Position numbers and translations under genes: made by a program
In this document: positions 22,171-36,148 of the stretch, piece after piece
How positions within the stretch are numbered: position 1 is the first letter of the stretch
Layout of the letters: every line of letters starts with the position of its first letter
Origin: Plantago ovata
Taxonomy: Eukaryota; Streptophyta; Magnoliopsida; Lamiales; Plantaginaceae
DNA: 64,000 nt
Assembly: GCA_028274465.1 (NCBI GenBank)
Contig: CM051456.1
Span: 120,606,880 to 120,670,879, forward strand
Direction of reading: 5' to 3'
The notes under the pieces: generated by a model
The model's input: the letters and a program-made list of their open reading frames with translations, nothing else
Told to the model about the DNA's origin: nothing
Database searches by the model: none

Positions 22171-24243
22171 TCATAAGCTTAACCAATGGTTATCTTCAAA
22201 TGCACACTGTAATCCATCATTAGGCCATTGAGCATCATTAGCCCCAGCATATTTGGGGCTCCAAGCAGGGGTACCATCCTCATAAGAGTTATGTGTCAGT
22301 CTTCGAATTCCTGACCCGTCTGAATTGATCACAAACACATCTCCGTACGGCTGAAAATGGTGGGGGTTTGCAATTGGCTCAGCTGAAACTCCAGCGTAAT
22401 CGGACACGAAGACAATGTGTTTGCTATCTGGACTGAACCATGGGTGGTTCACTCTTCCGCCGGTACCACTTTGGATCACCTTTTGGAGACCTGTCCCATT
22501 TGGATGGATCTTGAACAACTCGTACCTACCCGAACCTGGATCCTCCCTGTCGGATGAAAATGCGATCCATTCACCATCAGGTGACCAGTTACACATTGTA
22601 TCGGTCCATGGACCCTCCGTTAACCTGTGAAGCTGACTTGCTTCTCCATTGAGGGCGTCCATTATGTACAAGTTTTTGTACCCTGAACGACCTGATCTGA
22701 ACACGACCCATTTCCCATCAGGTGAAGGCGAAGGAAATGCATTATTCGTCCCTCCTTTGGTTAACGTTTTGTAACTTGATTCCTTGTTATCAACGTTAAC
22801 GGATACTATATCAACATCCGAGCTCTCACCCGCGAATATAGGACCAACGCTAGTGTAAACTACCCCTTTTCGCTTCCAATCCCAAGCAGTTGAAAATGCA
22901 GTTCGTCTCAATACATTTCTAACACCCGATCCATCGCTGTTCATTACAAACAGACCTGGACTATTCACGTAAGCCATTGGTTCGGTTGTTAATTTCACAT
23001 AAGCGATCTGTTTACCATCAGGCGAGTACGAAGGAAACGATCCATCAACTCGAACCAACGAAATACGAGGCGACGGGCTCCGAATACTCTCCAGAAGCAA
23101 ATCTTTAGCTTTCACATCATTACTCGCCCCTCTACACTTGTGATACCCAACCTGTGAAGAATACGGAGAAATAAACGGGTTGAAATGATGTGCGTTTGGT
23201 GAAACGGTTCGGGTCAGCTCGATAAACTTATTCGAAACGACATCGTACAGCTCAATATGTCGAAACTCTGATTCTGGCCTTCTAGTTGCTAGTGCAATAA
23301 AGGTCTTATTAGCAACAGAAGCTGCTGGAGTGAACGCGTGCAGACCCGGTGGCGTGACTCGCTGAGTCACAACCGAGTCAACACCGAGTTTGTCAAAATC
23401 AGTGAACACGGCCTTAAAAACACTCCACCACCCATCATCACACCTCCTATGGAAATACAAAGTCGAGTCGTCAGCCCAACTCGGCCACCCACCATGCTCA
23501 ATCACCTTAACTCGGTTCGACCCGTTCCGAGTTAAGAACAAATAGATATCCGTACCGAGTTCCTCCACCTCACCCTGCCACCCTTTCTCCCCATACGACG
23601 CCACAGCCGACCATTCCCCGGACGGAGACACGGAGGGGCTGAAATCGGCCACCCCTTTCGGAGTCAGCCTCCGAGTCAACCCAGTCTTCAACTCAGTTGA
23701 GTAAACAGCCGTCCAACTCGCTCTCGGCTTACCCGGATTCTCATGGGTCGATACGTATATCAAAGTATCACCCACCAAACTCGGCCTGTCCTTCATCGAA
23801 ACGTTAACATCGCCCGCCAAAAGTACCTGCACCCGAGTGAACTCGGACTGAGTCACGGACTCGGTGGAAATATCTTCTTCTAAAACTGATCGCGTCTTGG
23901 TGTTATGGTAGAGTAAGTCGAGGTAGATGTTGGGAGTACCATCACGCTCAGTGACGTAGAGGATGACGTGGGTGTGATTGGGTAGGTGATGTGGGATTTG
24001 AGAGATTGAGGGAGGTGAAGTAGGGAAATGGCCGTTGTAATTGACGGAGCTGGAGTCGGTGAGGCGAGTTTCGATTGGGGATGATGATGTGGGGACTGGG
24101 AGAGAGTAGATGTCGAAGGAGTAGCTGGAACGTAACCAGGTGGCGAAGGCTATGCTGGAGTGTTCTTCCGGTACTGTTGCTCCGGTGAGATGGAAGTGTA
24201 GGAGTGTTAGAGTGAGAGATAAGGCATGTTTTAGGTGTTCCAT
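22171..24243 (-). CDS. Secreted TolB/DPP6-like beta-propeller protein, copy 2
   Basis: A single-exon gene of 690 residues and a tandem paralogue of the gene at 19376-21409. A hydrophobic leader (ALSLTLTLLHFHLTG) indicates secretion. Most blades match copy 1 closely (PSLVGDTLIYVSTHENPGKP, PSPSPDGKWVVFRSG, CNWSPDGEWIAFSSDR, HPWFSPDSKHIVFVSDYAGV). Differences are concentrated near the N-terminus, where copy 2 has a longer loop with HHLPNHTHVILYVTER, and at about residues 410-430, where it has an extra TTEPMAYVNS stretch. Both copies are intact, which suggests that both are kept by selection. Function unknown. Confidence 0.9.
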   Translation of the reverse strand: MEHLKHALSLTLTLLHFHLTGATVPEEHSSIAFATWLRSSYSFDIYSLPVPTSSSPIETRLTDSSSVNYNGHFPTSPPSISQIPHHLPNHTHVILYVTERDGTPNIYLDLLYHNTKTRSVLEEDISTESVTQSEFTRVQVLLAGDVNVSMKDRPSLVGDTLIYVSTHENPGKPRASWTAVYSTELKTGLTRRLTPKGVADFSPSVSPSGEWSAVASYGEKGWQGEVEELGTDIYLFLTRNGSNRVKVIEHGGWPSWADDSTLYFHRRCDDGWWSVFKAVFTDFDKLGVDSVVTQRVTPPGLHAFTPAASVANKTFIALATRRPESEFRHIELYDVVSNKFIELTRTVSPNAHHFNPFISPYSSQVGYHKCRGASNDVKAKDLLLESIRSPSPRISLVRVDGSFPSYSPDGKQIAYVKLTTEPMAYVNSPGLFVMNSDGSGVRNVLRRTAFSTAWDWKRKGVVYTSVGPIFAGESSDVDIVSVNVDNKESSYKTLTKGGTNNAFPSPSPDGKWVVFRSGRSGYKNLYIMDALNGEASQLHRLTEGPWTDTMCNWSPDGEWIAFSSDREDPGSGRYELFKIHPNGTGLQKVIQSGTGGRVNHPWFSPDSKHIVFVSDYAGVSAEPIANPHHFQPYGDVFVINSDGSGIRRLTHNSYEDGTPAWSPKYAGANDAQWPNDGLQCAFEDNHWLSL

Positions 24244-24599
24244 GTTTGGACTTGTTTGATTTGATGACCAGTTTAGTTTAGGTGTTTCTCTTCTTTAACC
24301 CGGAATTTTATCTACTGCAATAAAGTTGTTTCCGAAAACCTCAATTTTTTAAATTTAAATGTTTTTTAATCATAGGAAGGTAGATCGCAATCTTTCCACA
24401 TTTCCACGGGAAAGTTTCACAACTCAGAATCTCAGATCAAGTTTATTTAATCACACACACAGCCTAAGAGAAGAGTACCTTTCAACTGAGCAAATATGTA
24501 TCCCATTCACAGCAGATAAAAGACAAATACAATTAAAGATAATTCTTCTCTACAGAGTTCGAGAAAGACAGACACACAACAACACTAACAAGTAACATC
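24244..24599. other. Promoter region of DPP6-like copy 2
   Basis: About 350 bases between the start codon of copy 2 and the end of the SUVH pseudogene. No coding frame is supported. Confidence 0.4.
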
Positions 24600-25926
24600 T
24601 CAATACAACCTACCACTACCAGTGCAATCGGCACTACAACAACAGCACCTTTTAACCTCAACATTGCCATCAGCATCAAGCACCTCATTCAGCTTGTAGT
24701 TGATGATATGTCAGCTCCATTAAGGGGGGAATATTTTCAGCATCACATGTGGCATCGCCCACATTTCCATAATGGAAAGCATCAATGGTGTAGCCACCTT
24801 CTTCTTTCAGCTCAACTGAGAGTGCTTCATCCTTGGGGTTTAGAGATGAATCGCTGTACTTCTGTCTGATGTCAAAGAGATATTCATATCAATGCCAATT
24901 CTCTCTTCAGCTTCCTTGTCCTCCAGAAGCTCCCCTGCATATTCACAAATGAAACTTCCTGATGGAATCGAAGTTAAAGCCCTCATTCCCTAGCCTCTTA
25001 CAATGTAGACCACACTCATATACAAGAGGTTTTACCTCCACAATAGCTCCATTATGACTGTACGAGATTTCCCCTCCATTCATTGCTGCACAGCTGCATT
25101 TTTTTTGAGCTACCACATCGGCCTACACAATCACAGCCCACTGGAGGATTCGCACTGTACCAACTCGGTTACATCATCTTTGAAATGTAAGTAAAGTGAT
25201 GAGGTTTCTCATCATCAAATACATTCATGCATACCACCAGAAATATCTTTAACGCACACACCTGGTCTGGTTTTAGACTTACTCGCCTTTTTCAATTCTT
25301 TCCAAGCAAGCTCGGGTTGCCCAGGATTTCTAATCAATTCAAACTTATTAACCTTCTTTCCAAGGAAGCTCGGGTATTCATCCCAATATCTCGCCACTGT
25401 GTATAGCCCATCATAGACGTAAGTTATAACCAGCTTAGTCCTCAAATCCAAAGGTTCAGTACTCTTCATTGTTTCCCTCCATCCACGAATAACACGAACA
25501 GGATTCCCTTTTGCTACGCTATTATACAGCGCCAAATTTCCTCTCTCAAGCTTCTGGTCTTCGGGGATTTTACACTTCCCAACAATATTACCACCCTGAC
25601 CTGACATCAGCAGGCTCATGAGTATCATCATTATAAGCCCCAGAAGTAACTATACTTGATGCAACTGGTACTCCATCAAGCTTCATCCAATCTATACCAG
25701 CTTGGAATGGGCGGTGAATGCCAATCACAGCAAGTTCCGTCCTGTATTGAAACTCATCACCCACTTCAACTCCATGTATAGCTCCCAGATGACGCTTCTC
25801 AGTGTTCACTTCTTTTCCTCTCTCTTTAATAATCTTTGCAGCAGCAAGATCAATTCGGGTTAGTTTTTTGCCAGATAGCTTTGACCTGCATTCCTCATCA
25901 GGCAGCAAGTTCCCTTCTTTTTGCAA
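24600..25926 (-). pseudogene. SUVH-type histone H3K9 methyltransferase, intronless dead copy
   Basis: The parts appear in SUVH5/6 order on the minus strand. The SRA/YDG domain includes GVEVGDEFQYRTELAVIGIH, LERGNLALYNSVAKGNPVRV and VITYVYDGLYTVARYW. Then come a pre-SET remnant (PPVGCDCVGRCGSS), a SET remnant ([20 protein letters not shown], then EYLFDI) and a post-SET end with CCCCSADCTGSGRLY. The frame is broken near 25610, by an in-frame stop near 25172, by an extra A in an A-run near 25105, and again in the SET part. The catalytic NHSC region is missing: the frame jumps from GNVG to AENIPPLMELTYH. Functional SUVH proteins methylate H3K9 and bind methylated DNA through the SRA domain; this copy cannot methylate. 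Confidence 0.85.
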
Positions 25927-26513
25927 AAGCTTCCGGCTAATGAAATTAAAAAAAAAAACAAAAAAACTAAGGGTCTTTCTTACTCTGTACCTGGAATCAC
26001 CATGGCTGTTGTGGTTAGGACCAAACGGAGGCAGCCTAATATCAAAGTCCTTTTTCTTTTTGCTGACAAGAGGAAGCCTAACATCAAGGCCCTTTTTATT
26101 TAAGCAGGCAGCCTAATAACCAAGCTCTTTTTTCTTATTGCTGATAGGAGACTCCATGGGCAAACCACCATCACTAGGTATCTCATCATTATTATATTCT
26201 TCTGAACATGATTATACCTCCAAAATATTGCAACCAATCTGACCTACTGATAACACCAAAAAAAATGCAAAGACCTCCAAAATGTGAAAAGAGCTTGCGA
26301 GACAGCAAAAGAAAGACTAGACCAACTAGAAAAAACCTGAACTCCAGACAAGAACGAACAAAATAGGACATAACACAGAATTCTAAACAAAACAAAAAAG
26401 AAGTGCATAACAGGAGAGTGCAAAAAAACTAGAAACCAACCTGAGCCGGAAGTATCCTGATTTCCAATTACAAAAACGTTACTTCAAAAGGTAAGTAGTG
26501 AATAAAATATAGA
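25927..26513. other. Intergenic, nothing recognised
   Basis: At about 26010-26130 a short motif of the type GCCTAATATCAA(A/G)(G/T)CCTTTTT recurs two to three times imperfectly. The right part is the 3' flank of the transposase-like gene. No frame is supported. Confidence 0.35.
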
Positions 26514-28447
26514 TCAAGACTCATCTCCCCTATTATCTTCAGTATTATCATCATTCAAAGTTGGAATCTTGATGGTTTGAAATATCTCAGATGCGCTGCT
26601 GGTAGTGGCCATTTTCTTAAGGACATTAAACATCTCCACGATCGACTTATTATCTTCTCTCATCTTCTTCATCTCATCACGTTGCTTCTGAAGCTCCAAT
26701 TTCGTTTCATTCAATTCCCTTTCCAACAAAGCAGACCTCACCCTGCTCTCTTCGTCACCAGAGGACTCTTGCTGTGGAACTGGTGGCAATGCACGGCTAC
26801 ATGATTGCTTTAATCCAGCCTCAATCATTGCCCCTGTCGGTACACCCCTCATCCTACCATGTGAAAATCCTCCGGCAAATTCAGCCCACATGGTAGGAAT
26901 AAAACGTTCTACTGATCCACCACAAGATTCAGAATTTTGGGATACTTTCTTATTGTAGTTGACCTAAATACATATACATTTGATAGGAGATTATAGACAC
27001 GTAACAAACCACAAATAAAAAGAAAAGAAGAACCATTGCAATGTTGTTTGATACTTACAAATAAGTCACGTGATTTAGTGTCTACCCACTTTTCCTGCAC
27101 TGCTGAGATGACCGAACCTTGTCCATCCTCACCCTCATGCTCAGACATGCCATTTTCTATGCTACTCTGACCTTCCAACACTTCTTTTATGTTTGCAACA
27201 TGGGTGCGGCGATACGCTTCCGGTAGGGTCTTAGGGATGCCTTGATTTGATTCCACTGGTAGTACTTTCATTTTCTTAAATTTAATAGTACTGCTACCTT
27301 CCGATTCCTGCGGTAAGATACATTTTGCTGTGAATTAGAAATCTGATTTCAGTAAAACACTGGCCAATAGACAATGGCGAAAAAAAAAAGCATTAGAAAA
27401 GGTATCAAAGAACATTTGAAAGACAGAAAGAGTTTCTATTATAAGGGAAAAATGAATCGCATTCATACGATTTGGTGAGCATACTCCATTGTCCTAACAG
27501 CACCAGAAAAATGAGTAGGTGGTGCTTCTTGAACTACTTCTCCATCCTCACCAAAACGAACTCCTCTGTTGATTGCCTTCCGTTTCGATTCTTTTTTTTC
27601 AGGCTCGCTGTCCCATCTATACCTTGCAATGTTGAACATGGACGGCTGCATCCATTTGGGTCTCCACAGCTTATTCTTCTTTTTACCATTTAAATATACT
27701 TGCTTCCCTTGGTACATCATCTGTCGAAATCTCTTACGACAGAGTGCATCCCAAAGTTCTGCAATTACAAACTCATCTTCAGGCTTCCACTGATACCTCA
27801 TCTGCATAGACCGTATGCTAATATCATATCCCTGATCATACTCAAAATAACAACGATAAATGGAAAATATAATGCCAAACACTAAAATGTACCCGGAAAA
27901 CTTTCCACAATGCATTACGTATCTCTACACATACATCATCCCACTCCTTGTCACCTCTGTAATACATGCGAAGTGCTGCTCCCACATCTGCATTAGCAGC
28001 TGCCAAGTTGAACATGTCCTCAGAGCTTGCTTTAGCTACAAAAGGCCTCTTTGAAAGCTCATATACTACAGGAGAAAGTTTCCCTTCTTTCCGGCCCCCA
28101 GGTGGTATTGGTTCTTCCATCGGTTCAGCTACATTTTCAGGTGTGTTCGGGTAGGAAGGATAAACTATCTGGCTTCTGGGTGCTTTCCTGTGAATCAAGT
28201 TCTTTCCGGATGGGGGGTCAAAAACAGCCATGCCAGACAGTGAAAACGGCCTCTCCGCTCCAGCTGATGGAGAAGCTGAAGCACCTGAATACCTATCCGT
28301 TCCATTGGATTCATTTTCTGGTGGTCCATCAATTGGTCGTCCAGACAATTCATCATGAGAAGAGGTTGACATCCTCCTAGGATCACTACAGGGAGGAGCC
28401 CCTGACCTCGTAGGTACATCTGGAGATGAACTACGACCACCAAACAT
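26514..28447 (-). CDS. Ptta/En-Spm (Transposase_24)-like protein
   Basis: Four exons, all joined in phase 0: 28447-27893, 27840-27469, 27307-27059, 26963-26514, giving 541 residues. The N-terminal ~140 residues are Pro/Ser-rich and low in complexity. The middle and C-terminal parts show the spaced motifs of this plant family: ALWKVFR, RYQWKPEDEF, W-x-S-E followed by AINRG, LPEAYRRTHV, KWVDTKSRDLF, and MWAEFAGGFSHGRMRGVPTG. A heptad-like coiled coil (RERELNETKLELQKQRDEM-type) ends the protein. The family accompanies CACTA/En-Spm transposons, but many host genomes keep solitary copies. No CACTA terminal repeats were noticed. The first coding intron is only 52 bases. The ATG follows directly on an acceptor (TTTTCAG|ATG), so a leader intron lies upstream. 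Family assignment is by motif memory. Confidence 0.6.
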
Positions 28448-29640
<1,193 letters not shown>

Positions 29641-32232
29641 CTTATTTGTCTAGTTCGTGAACTAAACAAACGTCTTAGAAGAACTCTACGTGTATTTGTT
29701 TAACAATTGGTATGACAGCCTTTTTTTTTTTGAGCAATGTCGTGGGTCTCCTCTGCTGTGTGGTTTTCCAGGTCAATTTGCTATTCCATTCCTAATTTAC
29801 AGCTCATGATGATATCTTTTTTGGTATTATAGCTTCTAGGTTGGAATCCGGGATAGTGTTTAGGTTTGATTTCTGAATTGATTGAACATAGTGAATGTTT
29901 CAACTTTCAATTTGTGTGGAAAATTGTAGCTTATACTTAGTTATTGATTCTAGAGCAATGTTTTTGTATGCTGAATTGAACATGCATTTTATCATTTGAT
30001 TGGTAAAATGATGAATAGAAACACTAATGTGTTGCAAGAAGAAAATATGTGGTTGGACAAGCTTTTGGCATATGTAATCTGACTAAGCTATGATCATGAA
30101 GGGTAATGGTTTTAGGAATGTTGGCAGCACTCTCAAAAATTCTCAGGTTCGGTATTTCTTTGCATTTTAAACCAAGTGTTTGTTTATTTGCCAAGCTCAA
30201 GATTCTTGATTCTATGGTTGAAAATTGAAATCTCTGGTTAAAGTTGTGACTATGTTATGTTTAAAAATTATCTGAAGCTAACTATTGAGTAGCTCACTTT
30301 CTTGACCATACATCTAGAGGAAACAGAGGATATAAGTGATCATACTTATAATGAACTTATTACAGGGAAAGCATAATGGAGTATTTTGGTTTTTTGGATT
30401 TGGCTGCCTGTGGCCTTGAACAGTATGCTAAACATTTCGGATTACTACTATCAGCTATTCCCTGTAAGCATTTGTATCCCAAAGATTCAATTTTTATTTA
30501 TTTTATAACTATCAACTATTTCATTTGAAGCTATGTAAACTTTGTAATAGAGTGAAGTTTTGTGTAAAATATATGTAGAGCAAGAACTAGGACAATTTAT
30601 CTTGCAATGTTGTTAGTAATATATAGTATATTTCATACTTCCAGCTCGGGTTCATTTCTCTCTGCAAGTTTGCTTTTTAATTTTCAGTGTTATAGATATA
30701 GACATATAGTTACACATCTTATAGGCCAATTTTACCAAATTCATTCTTGTTGGTTTTGCTATTTTCTGAGTTTTGTGACACTCCAGCTATCTTGCTAAAT
30801 ACTTTATTCTTTTCTTGCAATTTGTGAATTTGTGGTGATCACGTACTACTTATCAGTAAGAATAAGAGGCAGAGGTGAATTTGTGAATTTGTGAATTTGT
30901 GGTTATCACTCACTAAAGCAAGACCCTAACTTCTCTTCCCCTTTAATCATTAAGTTCGTTCACAATTAGTTCTCCTGCTTTCATGTCACAAAGTCAATCA
31001 GTGAAAGTGAGAAGAGTGGATCAATGTTAGTTCTCCTCCCCATGCTTTCAAGTCTCCAATTCAGTATGAGAATGTAGGAAGTGCGATTTCTCATGTCAAG
31101 TCTTTAGATACCTTTTTCAGGTTGGGTGTGAAAGAGAGGGTATTTTCTCTCTATCTAGCTAATAGCTTAGGGAGGGAAACTTCTCTATTTCTGGGTTGAT
31201 TTGGATGGTACTTATCTGAATTGGTTAAAAAGTAGTAATTGAACTTACAAGTGTATTAAATTCGTGTTTCCCCATATGTAAAGCAATAGATTCTTTAACC
31301 TTAATGCGAGAGAAATGTTAGGACGCTGCTAAGTTTTAAGTTAATACAACTACTGAGATGTGCATGCCTCTCTCTTTTATTACATGCCAAATTTGCTGAA
31401 TATCTAAAGTTGGGAAAAGAGTTACCAAAATGCTCATCCGACTGACTGAGTTCGATAAAATTAAAAAATTTTGTTTCAAGTTTCTCGCATTCTCGGATTA
31501 AGTTGCTTGATATAAAATACACGATGAACCTGGAAAGCAAGTCCAAAGCGCTATCAAAACTAAAAATACAATCAAGTGCCATGTAGCCTTTAAGGTACTG
31601 CAAGAATTGAATGTGGCTTTCTTTCCCTATTCGTCTTTCCTCTCTTTTCATCCTCTGCCTTAAGACCCAATTTGTCGTGGCTGATTTCCCTATTCATGTA
31701 TGTTTTAATTTGTTTATTAGTATGTTTTGTTGGGAAAATCTGAGCTGAATCCACAAGGTGGCGCATTTGCAGATAGTGAAAGATACCTTTAAGCCTGAGA
31801 ATGTCCATAAGCTGCATAAAAAGCTCCTGCAAACATTCATCTATGAGCTGTGCGATTTATTTACATAATTCCATTTAGCCCAAGTATCTTTTCTGTTCAT
31901 TCTACCAGGACTTATGATACTGCTAAATGCTGCTTGTAATCTATGCAAAGAGAAAATTTCTATATTCTTTATGATCTCATGTGACAAACACTGAACCTCA
32001 TCTATAAAGTATTTACACTTGTGATTATCTATGTTTCAAGGAGATATTATCTGTACTCTGCTCTTCTGATTTTGGATGATAGATGATAGATGGTTATTGT
32101 TAGACTCCAATGGAGGATTGCAAGTACGAATTTTAGTTTTTGTCATTTCCGAATGTTTTTTTTTTTTTAATAGCGAAATGCCAGTAATTGAGACGGTCTA
32201 TGTGCTAATTCATTGAGTTTGTTTGTGTACAG
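29641..32232. other. Gene-poor stretch, no coding gene supported
   Basis: AT-rich with long T-runs. Short frames such as the minus-strand one at 31301-31651 and a plus-strand piece near 30376 (MEYFGFLDLAACGLEQ) resemble nothing I know. Part of it may be the remains of the locus that gave the eIF3L fragment at 32233. Confidence 0.3.
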
Positions 32233-32388
32233 GTTGTACTTCATGGGCTTGTGAATATGCAATTGCCAAATCAGTGGTTGTGGGACGTGGTTAATGAATT
32301 TGTGTGCCAGTTTCAGTCCTTCTGTCAATCTGGTGCCAAGATGAAGCACAAGACTGAGCAGAGATTGCACTTCTGCACCAAAATGAAG
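32233..32388 (+). pseudogene. Single-exon fragment of translation initiation factor eIF3 subunit L
   Basis: After an intact acceptor (TGTACAG) the frame reads VVLHGLVNMQLPNQWLWDVV, then NEFVCQFQSFCQ. This is the conserved middle of eIF3L (usual form LHGVVNMQLPNQWLWDMVDEF). After KHKTE two extra bases shift the frame (the expected EEIALL is recoverable only in another frame), then a stop follows. No other eIF3L exon was found nearby. It is a captured or leftover exon, not a gene. Confidence 0.7.
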
Positions 32389-32525
32389 TAGGTTCTTTTC
32401 CCTTTTCTTCATTACTTATTTTTATTCTCTTCGTTTCTAAATTATGGGCGTTGGTTGTTACGTGAGGAACCTTACCTGACAATTGCCAATGACAATTTCG
32501 GACTACATTAGGTTAACTGGATAGG

Positions 32526-33546
32526 TAGGCTTTTGAATGGGTTGGGTTCAACCCGAAAATTTAAGAAACGGGTTGAAACCCGAATCCAACCCGAAAATGT
32601 TTAAAATCCAACCCGTACCCAACCCGTTAATAATTAACGGGTATGGGTTGGGTACGGGTTATGATTTCTAAAACCCTTAGAACCCGGACCCCTTCTTCTT
32701 CACACCTTCTTCATTTTGGCCAAATTTCGAAATGTCATTAAGATTTCGTTTCTTAACGAAATCGCATGATTCCAACTCCATTGGATTCGTATTGACGTCT
32801 TCTACACGTTCCAACCTACCATTAGCAGTTTCATCTTCTTTTTGAGAATCCGCCATTGATGACTTGAAGCTTTTCGAAAGCTCCGTACGGTTCCATCTCT
32901 CAACCAAATTCGATGATTCTTTCGTCGTTGAGTCCGTCTTGACCTCCTCTATCATCCCTGGGTAACCAACCATCAATTTTGAGCAAAGACCCAAATTCTT
33001 CAAATATGGTGAATTTGAATTTTTGTTCTAAATTGATGGTTGGTTACCCATGGATGATAGAGGAGGTCAAGACGGGCTCAACAACAAAAGAATCAATGAA
33101 TTTGGTTGAGAAACGAAGCTGTACGGAGCTTTCGAAAAGCTTCAAGTCATCAATGGCGGATTTTCAAAAAGGCGATGAAACTTCAAACGGTTTGTTGGAA
33201 CACGTAGAAGACGTCAATACGAATCCAATGGCGTTAGAATCATACGATTTCGTTAAGAAACGAAGTCGTAATGACATTCCAAAGTTTGGTCATGGTGAAG
33301 AAGAAGGGGTCATGTGCAAAACAGTCGGGTCGGTTAGCGGGTTGGTTGGATTAAAGTTTTAGTATGGGTTGGGTCGGGTTGGGTTCATGTCATTTTATCG
33401 GGTTGGGTTCGGGTTCGGGTATTATAGTTACGGGTACAATGTGGGTTCGGATTTTAACCCAACCCGTACCCATAAATTATTATAAAGGATCGGGTCTTGA
33501 CCGGGTTAGGGTTGGGTTGGGTTAACCCAACCCATTGAAAAGCCTA
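32526..33546. mobile_element. Fold-back hAT-type element with mirrored open reading frames
   Basis: The ends are TAGGCTTTTGAATGGGTTGG on the left and the inverse of TAGGCTTTTCAATGGGTTGG on the right. They are flanked by perfect 8 bp duplications TGGATAGG (32518-32525, 33547-33554), as expected for hAT. The two halves are inverted copies of each other about the centre near 33003. Each arm keeps a similar open frame, minus strand at 32677-33003 and plus strand at 32979-33362, sharing SKLMVGYP-x-MIEEVKT, ELSKSFKSSMAD and EDVNTNPM. The outer parts are rich in GGGTTGGGT. There is no transposase, so it is non-autonomous. Confidence 0.85.
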
Positions 33547-33554
33547 TGGATAGG

Positions 33555-35412
<1,858 letters not shown>

Positions 35413-35771
35413 CATAAACATGGAAGTACAAGGGTGTTTTTTAGGTGTGTTTTAGTGTATACTGATATATTTTTATTTCATTCAAATTGGAATCCTAAAA
35501 CTTGTATATTTTGAAATAGGGCTTCATAATTAAAAAGGCCACGCCAAATAAAGTCCGATAGTGACCTACCCTTCATTCAGTCCTCATCATCTAAGAATAC
35601 GTAAAAATTAGCATGCAGCAACACGCGTAGCGTGTTGCATAGATTCTAGTATAATAAATAGTTGTAAATTATTTTTCGATATGATTTATGATTAATATGA
35701 TATCAAATTTAGACTTAAAAGTGTTTCAATTACCATTTATGACACCCAGTTGACATAAAACATTTTCATAA

Positions 35772-35908
35772 GGCTATGTTCTTTCCGTCTGAAAATTAAT
35801 TATTTTAAGTCCAGTTCAGATTTGCCTAATAGTATTTTATACTACAAATAAGTTCAGTTCAGATAGCTTAGTTCAGTTCAGATCTATTCAGATGAAGAGA
35901 ACATAGCC
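35772..35908. mobile_element. Tourist (PIF/Harbinger-type) MITE
   Basis: The left end GGCTATGTTCTTTCCGTCTG is the inverse of the right end (GGCTATGTTCTCTTCATCTG) with few differences. TAA flanks both sides, the usual three-base target duplication. The inside has repeated GTTCAGTTCAGAT words. Confidence 0.8.
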
Positions 35909-35985
35909 TAAATATGGATCGTGTCCACATTACTACTCCGATGCCAAACTATAATGTGACAACTATTGTCATAAATGTTGAATAA

Positions 35986-36148
35986 GAAACTATTCTTTTC
36001 GTCTGAACTGAACATACTTGAACTGAACTGAATGAAGATGAACTGAACAGAACTGAACTGAATTTATTTGTAGTATAAAATACAACTAAGCAAGACTGAA
36101 CAAAACTAAACTGAAAATAATGAGTTTTCATACGAAAAGAACAGAGCC
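35986..36148. mobile_element. Second Tourist MITE of the same family
   Basis: Flanked by TAA. The right end inverts to GGCTCTGTTCTTTTCGTATG, and the left end is more decayed (GAAACTATTCTTTTCGTCTG). The inside is GAACTGAACTGAA-rich and shares ATTTGTAGTATAAAATAC with the other copy in inverse orientation. It lies 77 bases from the first element. Confidence 0.7.

Noticed and set aside
32677..33362. Two protein genes facing away from each other
   Set aside because: They are the mirror-image arms of a hAT-flanked fold-back element, without splice signals or a host-gene context; listed as part of that element.
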